Assembly: GCA_947458745.1 (NCBI GenBank)
Contig: CANGYQ010000016.1
Location: forward strand, 1 to 64,000
Length of the DNA stretch: 64,000 nt
Source: Bryobacteraceae bacterium
GTDB taxonomy: Bacteria > Acidobacteriota > Terriglobia > Bryobacterales > Bryobacteraceae
Reading direction: 5' to 3'
The notes under the pieces: generated by a model
What the model was told of the DNA's origin: nothing
What the model saw: only the letters and a program-made list of their open reading frames with translations
Databases searched by the model: none
Translations under genes and position numbers: made by a program
Part shown: positions 35,962 through 42,776 of the stretch, in pieces
Layout of the letters: each line of letters starts with the position of its first letter
Numbering within the stretch: the first letter of the stretch is position 1

Positions 35962-36894
35962 ATGCGGAAAATTGGCGTGCTGTACGGGATGGAGAACACT
36001 TTCCCCCCGGCACTGGTGGACAAGATCAACTCCCTCAACGTCGAGGGAGTGGTGGCCGAGCACCTCAAGGTGGGCGGCGTGAAGATGGCCGAGCCTTCCG
36101 GCTACCGCGTCATCGTCGACCGCATCTCCCAGGACATTCCATTCTACCGGGCCTATCTGAAGAATGCCGTCTTGAGCGGCACCATCGTTCTGAACAACCC
36201 GTTCTGGTGGACCGCCGACGACAAGTTCTTTAACTTCGCGTTGATGTCAAAGCTGGGCGTGGCCATTCCGCCCACGGTCCTGCTGCCGCACCACACCCAT
36301 CCGCCCAACACGACGTCGCAATCGATGCGGAACCTCACCTTTCCGCTCAACTGGGAAGAGATCTTTGACTACGTCGGCTTCCCCGCCTTCCTGAAGCCCT
36401 ACGACGGCGGCGGCTGGCGCGATGTCTACAAAGTGGACAACGTCCAGGAGCTTTGGGACGCTTACGCCAAAAGCGGCCAGGAATGCATGACCCTCCAACG
36501 CGGCGTCAACTTCGACGACTACTTCCGCTGCTATTGCATCGGCCGCGAGAATGTCCACATCATGCGATACGACCCGCGCCGCCCGCACGCCGAACGCTAC
36601 GTGCTGGATGGCCCGCCGATCGACCCGGCAATGGAAGCACGCGTCATCCGCGATTGCCATACCATTTGCCGGACGCTGGGCTACGACATCAACACCATCG
36701 AGTTCGCGGTGGAAGACGGCATCCCCTACGCCATCGACTTCCTGAACCCGGCCCCCGATGCCGACATCAACTCCGTCGGCCAGGCGAACTTTGACTGGAT
36801 TATCAATGCCGTCGCCGAACTCTGCATCAAGAAGGCCTTAAGCGATGAGCAGCCCCGGACCGAGTTCGGTTGGGCCAGGTTCTTAAACGGTTAA
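35962..36894 (+). CDS. ATP-grasp ligase-like protein
   Basis: A 310-residue predicted carboxylate-amine/thiol ligase. The ATP-grasp core is seen in MSKLGVAIPPTVLLP, then FPAFLKPYDGGGWRDVYKVD (ATP-binding lysine and glycine loop), CMTLQRGVNFDDYFRC and the metal-binding C-terminal TIEFAVEDGIPYAIDFLNPA (Glu/Asn/Asp ligands). There is no signal peptide. It is close in order to RimK/glutathione-synthetase-like enzymes but cannot be assigned a substrate. A GGAGG-like site precedes the ATG. Next genes are a GCS2 ligase (30 bases on) and an M29 aminopeptidase, forming an operon. Confidence 0.85.
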   Translation: MRKIGVLYGMENTFPPALVDKINSLNVEGVVAEHLKVGGVKMAEPSGYRVIVDRISQDIPFYRAYLKNAVLSGTIVLNNPFWWTADDKFFNFALMSKLGVAIPPTVLLPHHTHPPNTTSQSMRNLTFPLNWEEIFDYVGFPAFLKPYDGGGWRDVYKVDNVQELWDAYAKSGQECMTLQRGVNFDDYFRCYCIGRENVHIMRYDPRRPHAERYVLDGPPIDPAMEARVIRDCHTICRTLGYDINTIEFAVEDGIPYAIDFLNPAPDADINSVGQANFDWIINAVAELCIKKALSDEQPRTEFGWARFLNG

Positions 36895-36924
36895 GATCGA
36901 GTTCTAGCTTTTCGACAGAACACT

Positions 36925-38028
36925 ATGCAGCCATCCTTTACGTTAGGGATCGAAGAGGAGTACCAGTCGATTGACCCCGACACGCGGGGCTTGCGGTCGC
37001 TGGTCTCGACCGAGTTGATCGAGAAAGGCCGCCGCCTGCTGAAGGAGCGGGTGAAGCCGGAAATGCACCAGTCGGTGGTGGAAGTGGGCACCGGCATCTG
37101 TAAGGACATCAAGGAAGCCGCGCTCGACCTGAAGGAACTGCGCCGCGAGATGATCAAGCTGGCCCGCGCCAACGGCCTGATGCTGGCCGCGGCGGCCACC
37201 CACCCCTTTAGTGACTGGCGGCAACAGGAGATCTACCCCGATGAGCGCTACCGCGCCATCGTCGAGGATCTGCAGAACGTCGCCCGCTCCAACTTGATCT
37301 TTGGTCTACATGTCCACGTCGGCATGGAAGATCGCGAGGCAGCCATCCAGATCATGAACGCGGCCCGCTACTTTGTGCCGCACCTGCTGGCGCTCTCCAC
37401 CAATTCGCCTTTCTGGCTCGGCATGGAGACGGGTCTGAAGAGCTACCGCTGCAAGGTGTTCGATAAGTTCCCGCGCACCAACCTGCCCGGCAACTTCCAC
37501 AGTTGGGGCGAATTTGAACGCTTCGTCAATCTGCTGGTAAAGACCAACTGCATCGATAACGCCAAAAAGATCTGGTGGGACATCCGGCCCCATCCGCACT
37601 TTCCGACGCTCGAATTCCGGGTCTTCGACCTGCCGATGCGGGCCGACGAAACGCTGGCGCTGGCGGCGCTGGTGCAGGCCACCGTGGCCAAGCTCTACAA
37701 ACTCCACTCCAACAACCAGAGCTTCCGGATGCATCGCCGGATGCTGATCATGGAGAACAAGTGGCGGGCCGCCCGCTATGGGCTGGACGGGAAGCTGATC
37801 GATTTCGGCAAAGAGATCGAAGTGCCGGTGAAGGCGCTGATTGAGGAGTACCTGGACTTTGTCGACGATGTGGTCGATGAGTTGGGTAGCCGGGATGAGA
37901 TCAACTACATCCGCACCATCATGGAACGCGGCACCGGCGCGGACCGTCAATTGGCTGTCTTCCGCGAAAAGGGCGACCTGAAGAAAGTGGTGGACTACAT
38001 TGTCTCGGAAACCGAAGCCGGACTGTAG
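36925..38028 (+). CDS. Glutamate-cysteine-ligase family 2 (YbdK-like) carboxylate-amine ligase
   Basis: A 367-residue ATP-dependent ligase of the GCS2 family. The start FTLGIEEEYQSIDPDTRGLR is the signature, followed by EVGTGICKDIKEA, FGLHVHVGMEDREAAIQI, LSTNSPFWLGMETGLKSYR and WWDIRPHPHFPTLEFRVFDL. Family members form gamma-glutamyl amide bonds; YbdK acts weakly on Glu plus Cys. Together with the preceding ATP-grasp enzyme this is the same pair of folds as glutathione synthesis, but the actual product is unknown. It follows the ATP-grasp gene by 30 bases and precedes the M29 gene by 67. Confidence 0.9.
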   Translation: MQPSFTLGIEEEYQSIDPDTRGLRSLVSTELIEKGRRLLKERVKPEMHQSVVEVGTGICKDIKEAALDLKELRREMIKLARANGLMLAAAATHPFSDWRQQEIYPDERYRAIVEDLQNVARSNLIFGLHVHVGMEDREAAIQIMNAARYFVPHLLALSTNSPFWLGMETGLKSYRCKVFDKFPRTNLPGNFHSWGEFERFVNLLVKTNCIDNAKKIWWDIRPHPHFPTLEFRVFDLPMRADETLALAALVQATVAKLYKLHSNNQSFRMHRRMLIMENKWRAARYGLDGKLIDFGKEIEVPVKALIEEYLDFVDDVVDELGSRDEINYIRTIMERGTGADRQLAVFREKGDLKKVVDYIVSETEAGL

Positions 38029-38095
38029 CCAGAACCACCAGGACTAGCCAAGCCGCCCTTGAGGGGCGATCATTGAAACAGTAGGGGTTTGTTCC

Positions 38096-39133
38096 ATGAA
38101 TCTTGCCGCACTTGCTTTTGACCCGGAATTGACGCCCGGCGCCCGCAACGCCATCCACACCTGTTTGCGCGTCCAGCCGCATGAGCGGGTGACCCTGATC
38201 ACCGACGAGGCCAGCCAGGAGATCGCGGCAGCCATCGCGGTGGAGATGGAAACAAGCAACATTGCGTACCGGGCCTTCCGCCTGGAAGACCTCGCCCAGC
38301 GCCCTTTGCTCGATATGCCGGCCCCGGTGCTGATGGACATGGAGAAATCCGACGTCAGCATCTTCGCCGTCTACGCCCAGTTGCATGAGCTGAAGAGCCG
38401 CATGCAGATGACGGATGTGGTGAACCGGCGCGAAATGCGCCACGGCCACATGGTGAACATCGAAAAGCGCATCATGCTGGAAGGCATGCGTGCTGATTTC
38501 GAAAAGGTGGACGCGCTGTCGGTGAAGGTGATCAACATCGCCCGCAAAGCCCGCGAGATCCGCGCCACGACGCCCGCCGGTACCGAGATCGTCGGCACCA
38601 TGAACCCCGACTACAAATGGCTGAAGACCAGCGGCATCATCTCCAACAAAAAGTGGGGCAACCTGCCCGGCGGTGAGATCTTCACCTCACCCGGCGAAGT
38701 GAACGGCACCTTTGTGATCGACGGCGTAGTAGGCGACTATCTCTGTGCCAAATACGGCGACCTGCGCGACAATCCGCTGACCGTCCGCATCGAAAAGAAC
38801 CGCGCCGTGGCGGCTGAATCCTCCAATAAAGAGCTGCGCGATGAGTTCTGGGAATACGTGCACACCGACGAGAACTCCGACCGCGTTGGCGAGTTCGCCA
38901 TCGGCACCAACATCGCCTTGAAGCGTGTCATTGGCAACATCCTGCAAGACGAAAAGCTGCCCGGCATCCACATCGCCTTCGGCAACCCTTACGGCCACCA
39001 CACCGGTGCCGATTGGTGGAGCGATACGCACATCGACGTCGTCGGCCGCGAATTCAGCATCTGGGCCGACGGCGTCCAGATCATGGAACATGGCCGCTTT
39101 ATCGAAAGCGCGCTGGAGCAGGCGGCGGCATAA
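38096..39133 (+). CDS. M29-family metallo-aminopeptidase
   Basis: A 345-residue leucyl-aminopeptidase of family M29 (AmpS/AmpT type). Metal ligands appear in NLPGGEIFTSP, NSDRVGEFAIGTN and the block IAFGNPYGHHTGADWWSDTH followed by IDVV, which provides the His, His and Asp. The length is shorter than the usual 400 residues, mainly at the N-terminus. The enzyme removes N-terminal residues from short peptides; next to the two ligases it may trim or recycle their product. No signal peptide, so cytoplasmic. Confidence 0.9.
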   Translation: MNLAALAFDPELTPGARNAIHTCLRVQPHERVTLITDEASQEIAAAIAVEMETSNIAYRAFRLEDLAQRPLLDMPAPVLMDMEKSDVSIFAVYAQLHELKSRMQMTDVVNRREMRHGHMVNIEKRIMLEGMRADFEKVDALSVKVINIARKAREIRATTPAGTEIVGTMNPDYKWLKTSGIISNKKWGNLPGGEIFTSPGEVNGTFVIDGVVGDYLCAKYGDLRDNPLTVRIEKNRAVAAESSNKELRDEFWEYVHTDENSDRVGEFAIGTNIALKRVIGNILQDEKLPGIHIAFGNPYGHHTGADWWSDTHIDVVGREFSIWADGVQIMEHGRFIESALEQAAA

Positions 39134-39163
39134 GCGCCGCCCGGCAATTGGAGACAATAGGGC

Positions 39164-39367
39164 ATGACTGGAATCCAATATGTCACCGATGAGGAGGGCC
39201 GGAAGGTTGGTGTGCTGATTGACCTCAAGAAGCACGGCGACGTCTGGGAAGACTTTTGGGATGGACTCGTGTCCGAAACACGCCGGAAGGAAAAGTCCAT
39301 TCCTTATGAGCAGTATCGGACCAATCGCTTGAAGCGCGCCGCTTCGCGTGATAAGGTTTCCGGTTAA
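39164..39367 (+). CDS. Putative type II antitoxin
   Basis: A 67-residue protein beginning TGIQYVTDEEGRKVGVLIDL with an acidic WEDFWDGLVSE stretch and a basic C-terminus (QYRTNRLKRAASRDK). The beginning is typical of short antitoxins paired with RelE-like toxins in cyanobacteria and others. The toxin-like gene lies 96 bases downstream, an unusually long gap. Assignment is by resemblance and context. Confidence 0.65.
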   Translation: MTGIQYVTDEEGRKVGVLIDLKKHGDVWEDFWDGLVSETRRKEKSIPYEQYRTNRLKRAASRDKVSG

Positions 39368-39418
39368 GAAAAACCGTCGAATAGTGAAAAAGCACTGCAA
39401 GCTATTGACGTGTTCTGA

Positions 39419-39430
39419 GTCTAACTAGAC
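39419..39430 (+). promoter_or_regulatory. Palindrome in the antitoxin-toxin gap
   Basis: GTCT (39419-39422) and AGAC (39427-39430) around AACT form a perfect short palindrome, with TTGACG at 39405-39410 upstream. The gap is more A/T-rich than its neighbours. It may be a binding site for the antitoxin or a separate toxin promoter. Confidence 0.3.
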
Positions 39431-39463
39431 ATGTAAAAGCCCCGTTCGAGCGGATATTCCGTC

Positions 39464-39724
39464 GTGACTAGATTCACCATAGAGATTAAGCCGTCGGCCC
39501 TTAAGGAAATGGATGCTCTCGACGATAGCGTCTTCGCACGTATTGACCGGAAAATTCTATTGCTGGCCGACAACCCTCGGCCGGCTACTTCGAAGAAGCT
39601 TCAGGGCTACAAGGATATGTGGCGCATCCGCGTCGGCGATTGGCGTGCGGTCTACTTGATTGACGATGCGGCTAGACGGATCACGGTAACCAGGGTTGCG
39701 CATCGGCGCGAGGTCTACGACTGA
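39464..39724 (+). CDS. RelE/ParE-family toxin
   Basis: An 86-residue protein matching the RelE/ParE fold: TIEIKPSALKEMDALDDSVF, LLLADNPRPATSKKLQGYKD and the strand core MWRIRVGDWRAVYLIDDAAR, ending ITVTRVAHRREVYD. Such toxins usually cleave ribosome-bound mRNA or inhibit gyrase. The start is GTG at 39464. The paired antitoxin is the gene at 39164-39367. The pair sits between the M29 aminopeptidase and the second ligase gene. Confidence 0.85.
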   Translation: MTRFTIEIKPSALKEMDALDDSVFARIDRKILLLADNPRPATSKKLQGYKDMWRIRVGDWRAVYLIDDAARRITVTRVAHRREVYD

Positions 39725-39769
39725 TAGTCTGAGCCACGCACGCTGACGCTCCGCCATCATTCGCCATTT

Positions 39770-40954
39770 ATGATCCCCGACCTTCGCCAAGCCTTCAACG
39801 CGAATTTCACGCCCGAGGCCTACGCCCGCTTCCTGGCGGGCATCGACTCGTTGACTGGCACGCACATCCCGTTCCGGCATAACGAAACGCCTGTCTTTAT
39901 GGATGAGGCACTGCTGAACACCATGGCCCGGTCCGGGCAGGAGTTGCTGGCCCAGGTGGTGGGCAATGCACGCTATCACGCCTTGTCAGATGCCATCATC
40001 CCGGCCCAATACCGGGTTCGAAATGAGGCGGCCTGTCCGCTGTTTGTGCAAGCTGACTTTGGCATCATCCGCAATGCGGCGGGGACGCTGGAGCCGCGGT
40101 TGGTTGAGATCCAGGGCTTCCCTTCCCTCTATGCCTATCAGCCGGTGATGGCCGAAACGTACCGGCGCGCCTATAGTCTAGACCCCACGCTGAAGACGCT
40201 GCTGAGCGGGCTTGATCTGGAATCCTACTGGGCGCTGCTCCGCCACGCCATTCTGGGCGAGCAGGAGCCCGAAAACGTCATCCTGCTGGAGATCGATCCC
40301 GAGCACCAAAAGACCGCCTGCGACTTCCACATCACTGAACAGGTGACGGGAGTGAAGGCCGTCTGCATCACCAAGATCCGGCAACAAGGCCGGAAACTTT
40401 ACTATGAGCGCGATGGCGTACTGACGCCCATCCACCGCATCTACAACCGCTGCATCGTGGATGAACTGGAGCGCAAGGGCATCACGGCACCGTTTGATTG
40501 GACCGCCGATCTGGACGTCGAATGGGCGGGCCACCCCAACTGGTACTTCCGCCTATCCAAGTTCACCATCCCGTTCTTTGATCATTCCCACGTCCCACGA
40601 ACACTCTTCTTGGACCGCGTCGAAACCATCCCGGAAGACCTGGACAACTGGGTACTGAAGCCGCTCTACTCCTTTGCCGGACTGGGCGTCTCGGTCGGGC
40701 CGACGCGCGCCGAAGTGGACGCCGTCACGGACCGCCAAAACTGGATCCTGCAGGAGCGGGTCCGCTGGGAGCCAGTGATCGAAACCCCGCACGGCCCCAC
40801 GCAAGTGGAGGTCCGCATCATGTACCTCTGGTTCGAAGGCGGCCAACCGCAGCCCGTGAACACCATCATCCGCACCGGCCGCGGCAAAATGATGGGCGTC
40901 GATCACAACAAGGGCCTGGACTGGGTAGGCGCTTCGGCGGCGTTCTACCGGTAG
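39770..40954 (+). CDS. ATP-grasp-like protein, possibly permuted (glutathionylspermidine-synthetase-like)
   Basis: A 394-residue soluble protein with features of ATP-grasp ligases in a different order. Residues near 110-125 read RLVEIQGFPSLYAYQP, a metal-binding-like block normally near the C-terminus; later come RIYNRCIVDELERKG, WVLKPLYSFAGLGVSVGP (ATP-lysine and loop) and NWILQERVRWEPVIE. This resembles circularly permuted ATP-grasp proteins, which often accompany GCS2-type or alpha-E proteins. The catalytic role is not established. It is 45 bases after the RelE-like toxin and belongs to the same ligase group in context. Confidence 0.7.
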   Translation: MIPDLRQAFNANFTPEAYARFLAGIDSLTGTHIPFRHNETPVFMDEALLNTMARSGQELLAQVVGNARYHALSDAIIPAQYRVRNEAACPLFVQADFGIIRNAAGTLEPRLVEIQGFPSLYAYQPVMAETYRRAYSLDPTLKTLLSGLDLESYWALLRHAILGEQEPENVILLEIDPEHQKTACDFHITEQVTGVKAVCITKIRQQGRKLYYERDGVLTPIHRIYNRCIVDELERKGITAPFDWTADLDVEWAGHPNWYFRLSKFTIPFFDHSHVPRTLFLDRVETIPEDLDNWVLKPLYSFAGLGVSVGPTRAEVDAVTDRQNWILQERVRWEPVIETPHGPTQVEVRIMYLWFEGGQPQPVNTIIRTGRGKMMGVDHNKGLDWVGASAAFYR

Positions 40955-40970
40955 CGCTAGTAGTCTCGAC

Positions 40971-41201
40971 CTAGGCTGCGGAGACGATTTCGACTTCGCC
41001 GGTCACACTAGTCGGCTCCGGGATGACTTCACCAAAATCCCGGAGAACCTGAAGATGCCCTTCAATGGCCTCTCGAATGCCCGCTTGCGTCTCTTCGAGC
41101 GTGGCCCCCGTCGTCACGCAGCCAGGGAGGTCGGGCACATAAGCCGCCCAGTTGCGCTCCGCCCGCTCAAAAATCACGGCATACTTCGATGATTGACTCA
41201 T
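40971..41201 (-). CDS. Orphan HicB-like antitoxin
   Basis: A 76-residue protein of the HicB-type partial RNase-H fold: YAVIFERAERNWAAYVPDLP then GCVTTGATLEETQAGIREAI and EGHLQVLRDFGEVIPEP. This matches HicB-like proteins (type II antitoxin or stand-alone UPF0150). I see no HicA toxin gene on either side, so it is either an orphan or a regulator. It lies in the 3' direction of the ligase-like gene on the opposite strand. Confidence 0.85.
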   Translation of the reverse strand: MSQSSKYAVIFERAERNWAAYVPDLPGCVTTGATLEETQAGIREAIEGHLQVLRDFGEVIPEPTSVTGEVEIVSAA

Positions 41202-41251
41202 TTCCAGGGCTCCAATCCTGAGGATCGCATGGGCGATATCATGGACGCCGT

Positions 41252-42493
41252 ATGCGTCGCCGTGAACTGATTGCGCTTCCTTTTGCTGCCCTGGCGCAGC
41301 AGCCTAAGCTTGCTATCCGGGCCATTGAGCTTTGGCGGCTGGAGGGCAAGCGCGAGGCTGAGACCGGGGTCAATCAGCAGCATCAGGTGAACCCGCTGCA
41401 CGTCTATGAATCAGGTCGGCCCAAGGAGTACCGGGATGGCACGCCCGGAAGCCGCGTCGCGGCCACTTCGGCCATCTATTTGAAGATCATGGCCGGTGAC
41501 GTCGAAGGGCTTTATGGGCCGGTCGACAAGGAAGCGGCTATCGTGATCGATCAGCAGTTGCGGGCTTTCCTGATCGGCAAGGACGCGATGGCGGGTGAGG
41601 CGGTATGGGATCAGTTGCACCGCCTGAACCGGCATTCGCGATCGAGCCACTTCATGATGGCGATTTCGGCCATCGACAACGCTCTGTGGGACCTGCGGGG
41701 GCGCGCGCTGAATTCGCCGGTGTATCGCCTGTTGGGAGGCCCGACGCGACCGAAGGTGACAGCCTATGCCAGTTGCCTCGGCTATTCGCTGGAACCGGCC
41801 AAGGTGCGCGAACGGGCGCAGGCCATGAAGTATCTAGGCTTCCATCACCAGAAATGGTTTATGGGTTGGGGACCGGGCGACGGGGCGGCGGGGCTGACCA
41901 AGAATGTCGCGCTGGTTCGCAATCTGCGCGAGGCGGTGGGCGAAGAAGTGGACCTGATGTTTGACGCCTTCATGGGCTGGGACCTCAACTATGCGGTGAG
42001 CTGGGCCAAGCAAGTCGAGCAGTACCGGCCACGGTGGATTGAAGAGGCGTTTGCGCCGGACAAGATTGACAGCTTCGCCAAGCTGAAGCGTTCCACCTCC
42101 ATCCCAGTGGCCAGCGGCGAACACTTCTATGGCCGCTGGGAAGTGCAACACTACCTGCAGGCCGATGCCTTGAATGTGGTCCAGGCCGACCCGGAGTGGT
42201 GCGGGGGAACGAGCGAACTGGTGAAGATCTGCGCCATCGCTTCGGCCCACGATGTCCACGTCATCCCGCATGGCCACAACATCCACGCCGCGCTGCATGT
42301 CGTCGCCAGCCAGTCTCCGATGACCTGCCCGCTGGTCGAGTATCTGTATCTGAAGATGTCGAGCTACTACCACTTCGACAAGCACGACCCGAAACCCGAG
42401 AATGGCCAGTTCACTCTGAATGACCGGCCGGGTTTTGGCATGGAACTGGACGACAGCAAGATCGAGAAGCGCTCGCTGATGAAGTGGAGCTGA
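41252..42493 (+). CDS. Mandelate racemase/enolase-superfamily dehydratase (rhamnonate-dehydratase-like)
   Basis: A 413-residue enolase-superfamily enzyme. Catalytic elements are QKWFMGWGPGD (base region), LMFDAFMGWDLNYA (first Asp), WIEEAFAPD (Glu), VASGEHFYG (second Glu) and VIPHGHNIH (His), the acid-sugar-dehydratase pattern close to L-rhamnonate dehydratases. The N-terminus MRRRELIALPFAALA has an Arg-rich, hydrophobic stretch that looks Tat-like, unusual for this normally cytoplasmic group. The start ATG is at 41252. Dipeptide epimerases belong to the same superfamily, but the QKWF motif favours a dehydratase. Confidence 0.85.
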   Translation: MRRRELIALPFAALAQQPKLAIRAIELWRLEGKREAETGVNQQHQVNPLHVYESGRPKEYRDGTPGSRVAATSAIYLKIMAGDVEGLYGPVDKEAAIVIDQQLRAFLIGKDAMAGEAVWDQLHRLNRHSRSSHFMMAISAIDNALWDLRGRALNSPVYRLLGGPTRPKVTAYASCLGYSLEPAKVRERAQAMKYLGFHHQKWFMGWGPGDGAAGLTKNVALVRNLREAVGEEVDLMFDAFMGWDLNYAVSWAKQVEQYRPRWIEEAFAPDKIDSFAKLKRSTSIPVASGEHFYGRWEVQHYLQADALNVVQADPEWCGGTSELVKICAIASAHDVHVIPHGHNIHAALHVVASQSPMTCPLVEYLYLKMSSYYHFDKHDPKPENGQFTLNDRPGFGMELDDSKIEKRSLMKWS

Positions 42494-42510
42494 CGGACGC
42501 CGTTTTTTTT
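42494..42510 (+). terminator. Weak terminator-like element
   Basis: ACGG and CCGT around ACG form a short stem followed by eight T, right after the enolase-superfamily gene. The stem is only four base pairs, so efficiency is doubtful. Confidence 0.3.
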
Positions 42511-42528
42511 CGCGAAAACGCGACAGGG

Positions 42529-42546
42529 TGAGACATTTTGAGACAT
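42529..42546. repeat. TGAGACAT direct repeats
   Basis: TGAGACAT occurs at 42529-42536 and 42539-42546, one helical turn apart, in a 283-base gene-free region. On the reverse strand this reads ATGTCTCA twice, a pattern seen at ends of some IS21-type elements. It may be a remnant or a protein-binding site. Confidence 0.3.
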
Positions 42547-42713
42547 GGTCTGGTGGCGTGGGCGCGGCCACGGCTCAATTGAGAGTGCGGGCGGATGGCG
42601 CCGAACTTCAGTGATTGTTCCGCCAACTCTTTGATTTGGTGACGGTTATTCCATCCGGCACCAGGGGACTGGGTTTGGCCCGCCGATGCCGGGGTGTGCG
42701 GGGCTCAATTTCA

Positions 42714-42751
42714 GGTGATGGGGCGGCAGACCGCTCCGTTGCCGTCCCGGC
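42714..42751. repeat. Intergenic repeat, copy 1
   Basis: GGTGATGGG is followed by GACCGCTCCGTTGCCGTC (42729-42746) and CGGC. The same 18-base core and flanking GGTGATGGG recur at 55014-55048, in another gap, pointing to a dispersed repeat family. Confidence 0.55.
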
Positions 42752-42776
42752 TCGGTAGAACTTGCGACCGCTACCG

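Noticed and set aside
41198..41401. Possible HicA partner on - next to the HicB-like gene
   Set aside because: The 67-residue frame lacks the HicA double-stranded-RNA-binding-like pattern and is antisense to the start of the enolase-superfamily gene.
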